Assembly (NCBI GenBank): GCA_028288405.1 | Contig: JAQBNS010000025.1 | Span: forward strand, 1 to 64,000 | DNA length: 64,000 nt | Reading direction: 5' to 3' | Source: Chitinophagaceae bacterium | Lineage (GTDB): Bacteria > Bacteroidota > Bacteroidia > Cytophagales > Cytophagaceae | Shown: positions 53,666-63,408 of the stretch, in pieces | Layout of the letters: each line of letters begins with the position of its first letter | Numbering within the stretch: the stretch's first letter is position 1 | Notes under the pieces: model-generated | Told to the model about the DNA's origin: nothing | Seen by the model: the letters and a program-made list of their open reading frames with translations, nothing else | Database searches by the model: none | Translations under genes and position numbers: made by a program

Positions 53666-54739
53666 TTAACCGGCTATCCCCATTTTTCTGATGTGCTTCA
53701 GGTGAGACCAAAAAGCTGTTCCCAGCGAAGAGAATTCCAAATAGGAAACATTAAACTCTTTGCACGTTTCTTTCACCAGCTTATTGATGGCAGGGTAATG
53801 CACATGACTGATGCGTGGAAACAAATGATGTTCTACCTGAAAATTTAAACCACCCAGAAACCAGGATAAGGTTTTATTTCCCGTACCGAAATTAGCGGTG
53901 GTTTCTATTTGATGTATGGCCCATTCTTTATTGATCTTATTGTTTTCTTTATCCGGTTTGGGAAAGGCTGTGTTTTCGACCACGTGAGCCATTTGAAAGA
54001 CGACGGCGATGGTTAATCCACAAACGAATGTCATGATCCCGAAACCAATTAAGGTATTGATGAAACCAGCGAAATAGACCGGTAATCCGATGTACAAACT
54101 GATATATCCTAGTTTGGTACACCAGAAAATAAGATGTTCTTTGAACGTCCATTTTTGATGATCACTGTTAGAAACAATTTTTCCACTGAAGTATTTGACA
54201 AAGTCATCTATAAATATCCAGGACAAATAGGTAATGCCGTAGAGCAAAAACCAATAGATATGCTGAAAACGATGTATCCAATACCTGCGTTGTGTTGCAT
54301 GGATACGCATATACGGTTGTACGTTAATGTCATCGTCCATTCCTTCAATATTGGTATAAGTATGATGGTTGATGTTATGTTTCGTTTTCCAGAACAAGGC
54401 GCTTCCTCCCAATACATTCAGAGAATAAGCAGAGAGCTGATTGATCCATTTTATTTTAGAAAAGCTCTGATGGCCTCCTTCGTGCATGATATTAAAGCCT
54501 ATAAAGGCCAGATTACTGCCCAACAGAGCACATAAGATGACCGCAAGAAAAGGATCGGGATGCAGAAAGACAAGGCTAATATATAGCCCTATAGCGCTGC
54601 ACACTTGAAATATGCTTTTTACATACAGCTTAGTGTTTCCTGTAGCAACCGTATTGTTTGTTTTGAAATACAGATCTACTTTTTCTTTCAGGCGCTGAAA
54701 GAAAAGGTTGTTTTTGTTGTTGAAGGTGATTTTTTGCAA
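53666..54739 (-). CDS. Membrane fatty acid desaturase (acyl-CoA/lipid desaturase)
   Basis: A 357-residue integral-membrane di-iron desaturase. All three histidine boxes are present: MHEGGHQ (HxxxH), HNINHHTYTN (HxxHH) and FQVEHHLFP (QxxHH). The last, with Q first, is the front-end (delta-5/delta-6 or linoleoyl-CoA) desaturase type. No cytochrome b5 domain. Four or more membrane helices. The frame has no ATG upstream before the in-frame stop; TTG at 54739 is the only plausible start, so this gene probably starts with TTG. Its product adds double bonds to membrane lipids. Stand-alone. Confidence 0.9.
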   Translation of the reverse strand: MQKITFNNKNNLFFQRLKEKVDLYFKTNNTVATGNTKLYVKSIFQVCSAIGLYISLVFLHPDPFLAVILCALLGSNLAFIGFNIMHEGGHQSFSKIKWINQLSAYSLNVLGGSALFWKTKHNINHHTYTNIEGMDDDINVQPYMRIHATQRRYWIHRFQHIYWFLLYGITYLSWIFIDDFVKYFSGKIVSNSDHQKWTFKEHLIFWCTKLGYISLYIGLPVYFAGFINTLIGFGIMTFVCGLTIAVVFQMAHVVENTAFPKPDKENNKINKEWAIHQIETTANFGTGNKTLSWFLGGLNFQVEHHLFPRISHVHYPAINKLVKETCKEFNVSYLEFSSLGTAFWSHLKHIRKMGIAG

Positions 54740-55235
54740 AGCGAGGTGATCGGTTGATGTATAATCATTAACGTATTATTAGACGTTTAGGTGCCTAATT
54801 CTCTAAACTTAAGTCAGCAAGTATGTATTAATTAAAGCGATCTTCATGATAAACGTTGCAAAAAACAAAAGCATCGGCATAAGCGATGCTTTTGAGGATA
54901 TGGTACATGTAGGTTAATATACCAATTGCTAAAAGAAGCACCAGACGAGGTTTCTATTCAAATTTATCATTTTTGATCCCTCTGACAGGAAATACATTAC
55001 TGAATTTTATCTGAAATCATTTTTAGCCCTTAAAAGGTTAATCTCATAAGAGTTATATTTTTTCTTTGCCACATACTAGGTCATGTCTACAGGTGGATAA
55101 AAAGCATGGTTACACATAAATATACTTATTAGTAAGTATCCACTGTACTTTACTTATCAGTAACTTCGCTGTCGACTCCTCGCCGCATCATTCTTTTAAT
55201 TATTCTTTTTGGTTTATATCTAGTCAATTTCTTTT
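54740..55235. other. Intergenic between divergent desaturase and giant T9SS genes
   Basis: About 495 bp. It contains one hairpin (54867-54893). The rest shows no gene or clear motif; promoters in both directions must lie here. Confidence 0.4.
54867..54893. terminator. Hairpin, possible terminator or attenuator
   Basis: AAAAGCATCG and CGATGCTTTT form a 10-bp stem around a 7-base loop. No gene ends here. It lies between divergent genes, so it could end a short leader or antisense RNA. Confidence 0.45.
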
Positions 55236-58200
55236 ATGAAATTATTTTATTCTTTGCTTGCCCTGTGTATTCTATTTACCGGCGAGCTATCCGCACAAAA
55301 CATCAACTGGGCGTTCAATACCGGTGGTGCACTTACAAATACCAACGATGTAGAAGAGTCGGGGGTATTTGTCCTGAACGATGGGAGTGGAAACCTGATC
55401 AACATCGGAAATTTTAAAGGCACATCGGATTTGGATCCTTCTGCTTCATCTGTCGTGAATCTTACCTCTACGAGTGCGGATCAAGTCAGTACTTATATGG
55501 CGAAGTATGATACCAACAAAAATTTGTTGTGGGCAAAGAAAATAGATAACCTAAGCGCCTATGCCTTGCAGGATGCGCGGGCAGACAAGAGTGGTAATTT
55601 TTACATTGCAGGTTTTGTGAGCCAAAGTGTAAATTTTAATACGAGCGGAGGCAGCACCATCTTTCCTTACAGTTCTTCTGATCAAACCACTGATTATTTT
55701 ATAGCAAAATACAACACAAGCGGTGACCTCATCTGGGTGTATAATTTTGTAGGAGTAAGTAAAATAACTACAGATGATTTTAATAACTTCTATGTATACG
55801 GAGTTCTTTCCGGAGCAACGGATGTTGATGTGACAGCAGGTGTGCATATCGTTTCACCGGCGAATGCCGCGGCCAATTATTTTGCCAAGTACGATGTGAA
55901 CCTGAATGTATTGTTGGTGCAAAAAATAGAATGTGGTACAGCCAGTGTACAAGGTTATGCGAGCGTTGATGCGATTGCCACGGACAATACCAATATTTAT
56001 CTTTCAGGAGACTATTACGGGACGGTTGACTTTGATCCTTCTCCTACAGCCACAGCCAATATTGCTGTTACTCCGACAGGCGTTCCACATAGTGATCCTT
56101 ATTTTGCCAAGTACGATGGAACTACCGGAGCCATGGCCTGGGCAAAGAGCATTACCTGTAATGGAGAAAACGCTTTCATTCATAACAATGTAGATGCTTC
56201 AGGCAACTTCTACATCATGGGTTTTACCAATTCCACCACGATGGATTTTGATCCTTCTTCCGGTGTAGTAACGGGCACAGGCAGCGGTGGTTCAGACAGC
56301 TATTTGGCGAAGTATACAACCAATGGAGATTTGGTTTGGGTAAATTACTTTAAAGGCATATCGGATTTCTCTTTCATTGTGAGTCCACAGCATGTTTATT
56401 TACATGCCATGGCTGGACCTACACTCAACCTGAATCCTTCCGGTGCGCAGCCTTTTTATATCAATGCAAATAATAATTTCATCGGTGCCTATAATCTAAA
56501 CGACGGTACATTGGATTGGGCTTCGGGCATCGGTGGTGCCAATCAGGTTACCCTTTCTCCTAATTTGCTGTACTCTTACGGTGGACATTCTATTACAGTA
56601 GATGCACAGGAAAACGTATATGCCACAGGATGCTACTATCCGGTACCAGGTAATACCGTCAGTGATTTTGATCCTACTCCGAATGTATATCAATTGACTT
56701 TAAAGGGTGACAGAACAGATTCCTATCTGGTGAAATATTCTCCCTTGAAATTAGATTTCACTACCGACAAGTCTGCTTATTGTCAGAGTGAAACAATGAC
56801 AATAAATTTCAACCCCTTCGGTTATTACCCGACAGGCAATCAATATACCTTCCTGCTTTCCGATGCGAACGGAAGTTTTGCTGCTCCTGTTACTTTGTCT
56901 ACACAGACTACTTCTGTGGCTGGAACGTTCACTTATCTTATACCTGTGGGTACACCGGCAGGTACGGGCTATAAAATCAGAATGACCGCTTCCAATCCTT
57001 CCACTGTTCCTGTAGTAGAGAAAAGTATTGTCATCAATGCTATTCCTATTACTCCTGTTATTTCCGGCGCACTATCGGTTTGCGGCAATGCTCAAAGCAA
57101 AACCTATTCCATTACAAACCATGCAGGCTCTACTTATGTGTGGACCGCTCCAGCCAATGCCGCGATCAGTGGTAGCAATAGCAATCAACAAGTGGTATTG
57201 AACTTCTCCGGTTATGTTACGACAGGAAATGTATCGGTCGTCGAAACCAATACCTTAGGCTGTGGAAGTGCACAGGCTTCTCTGTCTATTGCACCATTAG
57301 CGGTACCGGTAGCACCAACGATATCAGGAAGTGCATCGGTATGCGGGAATGCCGGCGGCAAAGTATATGCCGTTACGAATACAGCAGGTTCTACCTACAA
57401 CTGGAATTTCCCTGCAACCGCTACCAACAGTGGTATTTTAAATTCAAACAGCATAACACTTGATTTCATCGGCTTTACTACTACCGGTACAATTAGTGTA
57501 GCGGAAACCAATAGTGCCGGTTGTACCGGACTTGCCGGTAATTTTACCGTGAGTCCTTTGGTTGTACCGGTTACGTCTTCCATTACAGGATCCGCCGCAG
57601 TATGTGCGAATGCAACCAGTCAATCGTATACCGTAACGAGTACTTCCGGCTCTACTTATGCCTGGTCAGTGGCAGGAAGCGGAACGGTTTCTTCTGGTCA
57701 GGGAGGTAATACCGCAACAATTAATTACAGTGCTTTTAGCGGTGGGAGTATAGTTGTAGTAGAAACGAATACTTCTAATTGTAAAGGCGAACCTGTTTCT
57801 TTACTCATCACCGGTCTTGCGACACCTGTAACTTCTGCCATTAGTGGCGCTGCTTCTTTATGTGGCAATGCCGTGCTTGCTCCTTACAGTGTAACAGCTC
57901 ATGCCGGCAATACTTACGCTTGGTCATTTCCTTCTCACATCAGCATTGACGCGGGAGCAGGTACAAACGCAGTAACGGTAACGTGCAGCACTTTCGTAAC
58001 AGGTGCTAATGCAACAGTTATAGAAACGAATACCTCATCCGGTTGCAGTGGATTACCTGTATCTTTATTTATTAATCCATTGGCTGTACCCGTTAATACC
58101 ATTACAGGAGCGGCCAGTATTTGCGGGAATGCAAAAGGAGTGACCTATAGTGTACCAGCTACAACAGGGAGTGTTTACAGTTGGACACCTGTTCCGGGTA

Positions 58201-61200
58201 CCACGGTAATTGGTGCATCTAATCAACATGCGATTCAATTTGATTGTACGGATTTCAATACGGGCTTTACACTAAAAGTGCAGGAGACAACATCAGCAGG
58301 TTGTACAGGACCGGATGCTACACTTAATTTGATACCGCTTTTGGTTCCTCCTGCTAATCCTATCCTTGGATCTTTAGTCAATTGTACTCCCGGTACTTCT
58401 TTGATGTTTATCTGTGGCCAGCTGGGACCTGGATCTACTTATCAGTGGATGCTTCCTTCCAATGCGGCGGCGGAAACTGCTACTACTCAAACTACTTTAG
58501 GAATGCACTTCAACAACAGTGCTGGCGGTGATTTGAAAATGACTGAGAAGTTAAATTTGTCAGGTTGTACGTATGAAAATATTTTATCCATTGAAGCGGC
58601 GCCCGTGCCTGTTATTACAGGACCTGCCGTAGTTTGCGGACAACCTGTGGCAGCGTATACGTTTTCTACTGCTCAGTTATCTAATGCGACTTACAACTGG
58701 GTTTATAATTCTCTGATGAGTCCGCAAGGACCGGCTACAGGTTCTTCTATCGACTTGAAGTTTAACAATTTTACATACGCTTATCCTCTTACGGTGAATG
58801 TTACTTATAAAGGATGTTTACGCAGTGCAACCTTTACCGTCTCTCCTAAAACGTCTCCCGATCTTCCGGTCATTCAGGGACCCGCGTTTACATGTAACTC
58901 TGCAAATAATGCGGTGGTACCTTATCAGCTGAATCATAGCAACAGTGGATATCATTATGCGTGGTCAATTCCTCCAAACATGTTTGTAACAGGCAATGAT
59001 TTGTCAGCTAGTGCGATCTCATTAAATTTATCAAACATTGCCTCCTTGCGATCTGCAGGAATAATTTCCGTTTCAGAAATAGACAATACCGATCAATGTG
59101 TAGTGGCACAGGTTAGTAAAACAATCACTGGATATGCACCGGTGATTAGATTATCAAGTGGCAGGCTAGCCGTTTGCGATCTCAGTAAAAATTATGCTTT
59201 TAGTGTAAGCAGTCTAAGTCCAGGAAGCACCTATAATTGGGTGGGTGTTCAAAATACAACGGTAGTATCTGGTAATGGAACCAATACTGCGAACTTACAT
59301 TTCAATACAGCAGTAGCAATCTCACAATTCTCGGTATCAGAAACCAATGCTCTGGGTTGTCCGGCAGGCCCATTTGGTTTTGATGTACGCTATAACGGAT
59401 CTCAATACGGCATGCCGAATCAGGTAGTTTCCTGTGCCGGAAGTTCATTTATGATAAGCATCGCTAGAAGTTTTGAACCGAATATAAATAAGATGGAGAT
59501 CAATCTCACTTACAATTCTTCTTATGCTTCATTGGCTACGTCACCAACTTATTATCTCGATGGTATAAGCTCTAGTGATGGCACAGCGGTTCAGGTATCT
59601 ATTACAGAATCGATTCCGGGGAATTTAAAAGTTGTTTTTTCCGCTCATGCTGGTGCTAGTTTGATTTACTTGTATGGCAATCTCATTTACCTGCGCTTTG
59701 ATATCAATCATACCAATATGTTGGTAGGTAATGTGAATACTTTTGCGAGCAGCAGTATTTTGGAATATTACCTGGATGGTTCTGTTGAAAGTTGCAATAC
59801 AGTAAGCGCTACCGTGACAAAGGTAGCGACGGCTGGTGCTTTAAACGGAACGTTGGTTTATTCGGACACAGGCCTAAGATTAGGTTACAACAGCGCGCAG
59901 CCTTCACAATACCTGGTTACTAATATTTCAGGTACATCAGACTGTTCAGGACTAAGCAGTCCGATTGTTCCAAATCTCAATGGTAACTTTACCTACAATT
60001 TAACGAACGGCGATAACCTAAACATCAAACGAGATATCGCACCTGCTACGGATGTAACCAAATATATTAATGCGGACGATGCGCTTAAAGTATTTAAAAT
60101 TATCGATGCTCTTGATCTATCAGATAAAAAGAATACGCCGGTCACCATGTGTTCGCTTTTAGCCGCAGATGTAAACCGTGACGGTAAGATCACGTCAGAT
60201 GATCATGATCAGATAGTTCTCCGTAGTGCAAAAAAAATAGAGTCTTTTCATCTACAAGGTAATTTGCTTACCGAAACCCCGGATTGGAATTTCATTGATG
60301 AAACGACTATTAGCAATACAGCTGCCTACCTGAATGCACAGAATCAATACATGATAGCCTCTACTAAGAGTCCGGGAATAATATTTGATGTCACCCAAAC
60401 ACTACCAATCATTCCTTCTTGTCTTCCTATCCATCATACGATTAACGGATCTTGTGCGGAAGCACCACCTGAAACTTATCATGGTATATTGATGGGTGAT
60501 GTAGAATTGCCCAGTCCTTATAAAGGTACTGCTGGTTACTTTGATAACGCGGCAGGTTCTCAGATGAGAACACAAGAGGTAACGGAAAATAATGCAACAG
60601 TCATTTATGACTTGTCTGCGGCTGTTCAGCTTCCCGGTAACAAGGTTCGTTTCCCTCTGTATTTCTTTGCCGCAGATACCGCACAAGCACTCGATGTGCA
60701 ATTGGATTACGATCAAACCAAAATCAGAATTGATACGGTTGAAAACACTACAGAAGAAATCAATAAAGATTTTATATTTGCATATAATGATGCTAATCAC
60801 GATGTGCTAATCATTAGTGGTTTTGGTAAACAACCGTTGTTGTCCAATACAACTTTATTAAATGTTACAGCAACCCTGCTGGATGGAAACATTTCGAAAT
60901 CAATGTTAGGCGATTTTGGTATAACACTGATCAATGGAAATCCAGCGCAAGGACAAATTGTTGAAGCCACAGCCACGGCTATTGTAGAAAGTGAAGCCTT
61001 TAAAAATGTTCGCTTATTTCCAAATCCTACTACAGGCCAATTGCAGTTGACGGGTCTTGAAAATGTTTCCAGCTCAGTACAAATTGTGAATACGTTAGGA
61101 GTTGCTGTAACAGGGGAGCATGTGAATGCGACCAGTATGGATGTCAGCAATCTGGCGGCAGGTTTATATTATGTGAAGATCAGTGTCGATGGAAGCGATA

Positions 61201-61226
61201 AGATGATTCGATTCATCAAATTGTAA
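55236..61226 (+). CDS. Giant secreted SBBP/PKD-like protein with cohesin-like and dockerin-like parts (T9SS)
   Basis: A 1996-residue secreted protein. Signal peptide 1-20. Residues ~25-500: SBBP-type beta-propeller repeats (TYMAKYDTNKNLLWAKKI, YFIAKYNTSGDLIWVYNF). Residues ~600-1395: nine PKD-like/Ig repeats of ~85-90 residues, each with a CGN-type cysteine early and an ETNxxGC-type cysteine late. ~1405-1530: a cohesin-like beta domain (NKMEINLTYNSSYASL). ~1645-1665: a dockerin-like calcium loop (AADVNRDGKITSDD). ~1795-1895: a second cohesin-like domain (LDVQLDYDQTKIRIDT). ~1915-1996: T9SS sorting domain (VRLFPNPTTGQLQLTG). Probably a cell-surface adhesin or scaffold; no catalytic domain is seen. 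Confidence 0.82.
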   Translation: MKLFYSLLALCILFTGELSAQNINWAFNTGGALTNTNDVEESGVFVLNDGSGNLINIGNFKGTSDLDPSASSVVNLTSTSADQVSTYMAKYDTNKNLLWAKKIDNLSAYALQDARADKSGNFYIAGFVSQSVNFNTSGGSTIFPYSSSDQTTDYFIAKYNTSGDLIWVYNFVGVSKITTDDFNNFYVYGVLSGATDVDVTAGVHIVSPANAAANYFAKYDVNLNVLLVQKIECGTASVQGYASVDAIATDNTNIYLSGDYYGTVDFDPSPTATANIAVTPTGVPHSDPYFAKYDGTTGAMAWAKSITCNGENAFIHNNVDASGNFYIMGFTNSTTMDFDPSSGVVTGTGSGGSDSYLAKYTTNGDLVWVNYFKGISDFSFIVSPQHVYLHAMAGPTLNLNPSGAQPFYINANNNFIGAYNLNDGTLDWASGIGGANQVTLSPNLLYSYGGHSITVDAQENVYATGCYYPVPGNTVSDFDPTPNVYQLTLKGDRTDSYLVKYSPLKLDFTTDKSAYCQSETMTINFNPFGYYPTGNQYTFLLSDANGSFAAPVTLSTQTTSVAGTFTYLIPVGTPAGTGYKIRMTASNPSTVPVVEKSIVINAIPITPVISGALSVCGNAQSKTYSITNHAGSTYVWTAPANAAISGSNSNQQVVLNFSGYVTTGNVSVVETNTLGCGSAQASLSIAPLAVPVAPTISGSASVCGNAGGKVYAVTNTAGSTYNWNFPATATNSGILNSNSITLDFIGFTTTGTISVAETNSAGCTGLAGNFTVSPLVVPVTSSITGSAAVCANATSQSYTVTSTSGSTYAWSVAGSGTVSSGQGGNTATINYSAFSGGSIVVVETNTSNCKGEPVSLLITGLATPVTSAISGAASLCGNAVLAPYSVTAHAGNTYAWSFPSHISIDAGAGTNAVTVTCSTFVTGANATVIETNTSSGCSGLPVSLFINPLAVPVNTITGAASICGNAKGVTYSVPATTGSVYSWTPVPGTTVIGASNQHAIQFDCTDFNTGFTLKVQETTSAGCTGPDATLNLIPLLVPPANPILGSLVNCTPGTSLMFICGQLGPGSTYQWMLPSNAAAETATTQTTLGMHFNNSAGGDLKMTEKLNLSGCTYENILSIEAAPVPVITGPAVVCGQPVAAYTFSTAQLSNATYNWVYNSLMSPQGPATGSSIDLKFNNFTYAYPLTVNVTYKGCLRSATFTVSPKTSPDLPVIQGPAFTCNSANNAVVPYQLNHSNSGYHYAWSIPPNMFVTGNDLSASAISLNLSNIASLRSAGIISVSEIDNTDQCVVAQVSKTITGYAPVIRLSSGRLAVCDLSKNYAFSVSSLSPGSTYNWVGVQNTTVVSGNGTNTANLHFNTAVAISQFSVSETNALGCPAGPFGFDVRYNGSQYGMPNQVVSCAGSSFMISIARSFEPNINKMEINLTYNSSYASLATSPTYYLDGISSSDGTAVQVSITESIPGNLKVVFSAHAGASLIYLYGNLIYLRFDINHTNMLVGNVNTFASSSILEYYLDGSVESCNTVSATVTKVATAGALNGTLVYSDTGLRLGYNSAQPSQYLVTNISGTSDCSGLSSPIVPNLNGNFTYNLTNGDNLNIKRDIAPATDVTKYINADDALKVFKIIDALDLSDKKNTPVTMCSLLAADVNRDGKITSDDHDQIVLRSAKKIESFHLQGNLLTETPDWNFIDETTISNTAAYLNAQNQYMIASTKSPGIIFDVTQTLPIIPSCLPIHHTINGSCAEAPPETYHGILMGDVELPSPYKGTAGYFDNAAGSQMRTQEVTENNATVIYDLSAAVQLPGNKVRFPLYFFAADTAQALDVQLDYDQTKIRIDTVENTTEEINKDFIFAYNDANHDVLIISGFGKQPLLSNTTLLNVTATLLDGNISKSMLGDFGITLINGNPAQGQIVEATATAIVESEAFKNVRLFPNPTTGQLQLTGLENVSSSVQIVNTLGVAVTGEHVNATSMDVSNLAAGLYYVKISVDGSDKMIRFIKL

Positions 61227-61241
61227 TACATCGTAAAAAAT

Positions 61242-61286
61242 AAAAAAGGGTGAAAGGCAAAGTTACTTTGTTTTTCACCCTTCTTA
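61242..61286. terminator. Terminator between the giant protein and chitinase genes
   Basis: AAGGGTGAAA and TTTCACCCTT with an inner CAAAGT/ACTTTG pair. A- and T-rich ends serve both convergent genes. Confidence 0.85.
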
Positions 61287-61291
61287 TTTTC

Positions 61292-62833
61292 TTAATTCAC
61301 AATTACTTTTACACGGTACTGCTTACCATTTCCTGTAGCAGATAAAATATAAATGCCGGGACGAATGCTATTCAATTTGATCGTATGCGTTTCCTTCACT
61401 TGCTGTGCGGTCAGTATTTCGCTATAGTAAGTAGCACCTAACAAATCTGTTAGTTCCAGTTGCTGTGCTTCAGAAGCGTGATTGAATTGCACCTGAATTT
61501 CTTGTTGTGTGGCAGGATTGGGATGTACGTCAAACCAAATGATGTCTGCAGAATTCCACTGCACGTACACAATAGAAGTATAGGTAGAAGCACCGTCGGT
61601 ATCTACTTGTTTGATCCTGTAATAGATCGGATTGCTAAGAGGTTGCGTATCCAGGTAAGTATAGCGAGAGATCGCTGTCGTGTTTCCTGATGCCACTACG
61701 CGATCTACTGCCTGAAAGGATAATCCATCGATACTGCTTTCTACGACGAAGTAGCCGTTCTTTTCTTCTTTCGCTGTACTCCAATCGAGCTTCACGAATT
61801 GTCCTTCTGTCCATGCAGAGAAATCAAGCCAGGTCACTGGCAATGGAGCAAGCACCTGACTCACCGCTAGCAACAAAGAGCGGCTATCTGAAGTCGCACA
61901 ATCCTGTGTGAGTTCCCATATCATCACACCGGCTGCATTTTGCGCGGCATAGGTAGTCTTTTGTTTGATGGTTGGAATACCGTTGTAATAAATCACATTA
62001 CCACCTGACCCCACCTGATCGTTATTTTGTGAGTTGGGATAAGTATTCACAATGTCGCAATATGCGATGCCGGCGGAGTAAAGCGATCCCCATCCATAAC
62101 CATAAAAAGGTAACCCTACGACCAGCCTGGAGGCGGGTACACCTTTGGTAGTGTTCCAGTATTGAAAATCATCAGTCGTCATCGTATAAGGAGCATGTTG
62201 ACCGGGACCGGTCCATGAGCCATAGAGGTCGTAAGACATCATGTTGATCCAATCGAATTGATTGGCGGCGGTGCTCGTTACGTATTGGCCGAACCATGTT
62301 CCCAGAGCCGATGACATTTTTTTGTTAATGTTATGCAAAGCCGTACCTAAAGCGGTAACAAAGTTTTGGTATTGAACAGCGGTCAGTGTATTGCCATCTA
62401 ATATATTTCCTTCAATGTCTACATCAATACCATCCAGGTTATACGTGGTAGCAAAGGCTGCTATTTTGGTAACGAAGGCATTGATATTGGCCGTACTGCT
62501 CAAGAGTGTCTGGTAATTTGTGCCAGAGGCACCGCCACCGCCGATGGACATAAATACTTTTACATTTTTAGCATGAGCCGCATTCACCACCGTTGTAATA
62601 TTCGCTGTAGTACCATAAGAAGGAACAAGGTTTCCGGCACCATCCGGGTTGGCAAATGCAATGTATAAATGAGTGATCTTCGCCAGATCCAGGTTATTGA
62701 CACCATTCGGATAACCTCCGGCATAAGTAGGATAATAGCCGATTACCTTGAATTGCGCCTGAGTTGTTGTAACAAACAGAGCGCCTATAACAAGCGTAAA
62801 GAGTAAAACTGATTTTTTAAGAGTCGGATACAT
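61292..62833 (-). CDS. GH18 chitinase with T9SS sorting domain
   Basis: A 513-residue secreted glycoside hydrolase family 18 enzyme that cuts chitin. Signal peptide 1-26. Catalytic domain ~28-330: FMSIGGGGASG (SxGG motif), catalytic DGxDxDxE as LDGIDVDIEGN (final Glu is the acid), MMSYDLYGSW and GVMIWELTQD. Next a ~100-residue Ig-like/FN3-type module (~335-430), and a T9SS sorting domain (~437-513, FDVHPNPATQQEIQV). No chitin-binding module. It is convergent with the giant T9SS protein gene. Confidence 0.93.
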   Translation of the reverse strand: MYPTLKKSVLLFTLVIGALFVTTTQAQFKVIGYYPTYAGGYPNGVNNLDLAKITHLYIAFANPDGAGNLVPSYGTTANITTVVNAAHAKNVKVFMSIGGGGASGTNYQTLLSSTANINAFVTKIAAFATTYNLDGIDVDIEGNILDGNTLTAVQYQNFVTALGTALHNINKKMSSALGTWFGQYVTSTAANQFDWINMMSYDLYGSWTGPGQHAPYTMTTDDFQYWNTTKGVPASRLVVGLPFYGYGWGSLYSAGIAYCDIVNTYPNSQNNDQVGSGGNVIYYNGIPTIKQKTTYAAQNAAGVMIWELTQDCATSDSRSLLLAVSQVLAPLPVTWLDFSAWTEGQFVKLDWSTAKEEKNGYFVVESSIDGLSFQAVDRVVASGNTTAISRYTYLDTQPLSNPIYYRIKQVDTDGASTYTSIVYVQWNSADIIWFDVHPNPATQQEIQVQFNHASEAQQLELTDLLGATYYSEILTAQQVKETHTIKLNSIRPGIYILSATGNGKQYRVKVIVN

Positions 62834-63408
62834 AAAAACTTCAATAGCTGTTGATTTTCAGAAGTCTGGGCTACTGCTTGTGTAGCCTTATAGAGGCAGG
62901 CTTTTATAAATCAATAATACAACACACGTTTTTATAGTAATATTTTTACCGGGTTTAATTTTACGGACAAAAACTGGACAGACAAGAGTAGGACATTTTA
63001 TATGATTAGTTATGAGTGAATTGACTGTTTAAGACAAAAAACGTTGCATGTTTGACTCTTGTAAATGGTATCACTTGTTTGAGTTTGCCAGAACAATAAT
63101 CTTTATGGCTTGCAGGAATATTTTTCGGTTTCATACGGATGTACCGTTTAAAGATTCGGGTTGCTTATCTACAATTAGCTATTATTTTTACAAGCAGAAT
63201 AACAAGCGTGATGGTACGACCCGAAGAATACAAGCCAGGAAATTACATTGTTCTCCGATCTGAGGGGAAGCCCCTTTGCCTAAAGTAAAATACGAACACC
63301 TCCGTAAAAAAATTTATGAGGAGCAAACAGGTAAACAGCTTCAACGGAATAAATAAAAAAAGCACACATAAAAATGATGTATGCTTTTTTTCTACTGAGA
63401 TGGTTCTG
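62834..63408. other. Intergenic upstream of the chitinase gene
   Basis: About 575 bp. The open frame at 63048-63263 has no family, no ribosome-binding sequence and unlikely composition, so it is not called. A terminator (63354-63390) belongs to the gene on the right. Confidence 0.45.
63354..63390 (-). terminator. Terminator after the CIA30/CBM11-like gene
   Basis: AAAAGCACACAT and ATGTATGCTTTT pair at 11 of 12 positions around a 7-base loop, with T-runs on the minus strand. Confidence 0.8.

Noticed and set aside
54740-54790. Upstream ATG start for the desaturase
   Set aside because: The frame runs back to a stop with only a TTG as start; no in-frame ATG exists.
63048-63263. 71-residue open frame upstream of the chitinase
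   Set aside because: No family, no ribosome-binding sequence, and unlikely amino acid mix; long frames arise by chance here.
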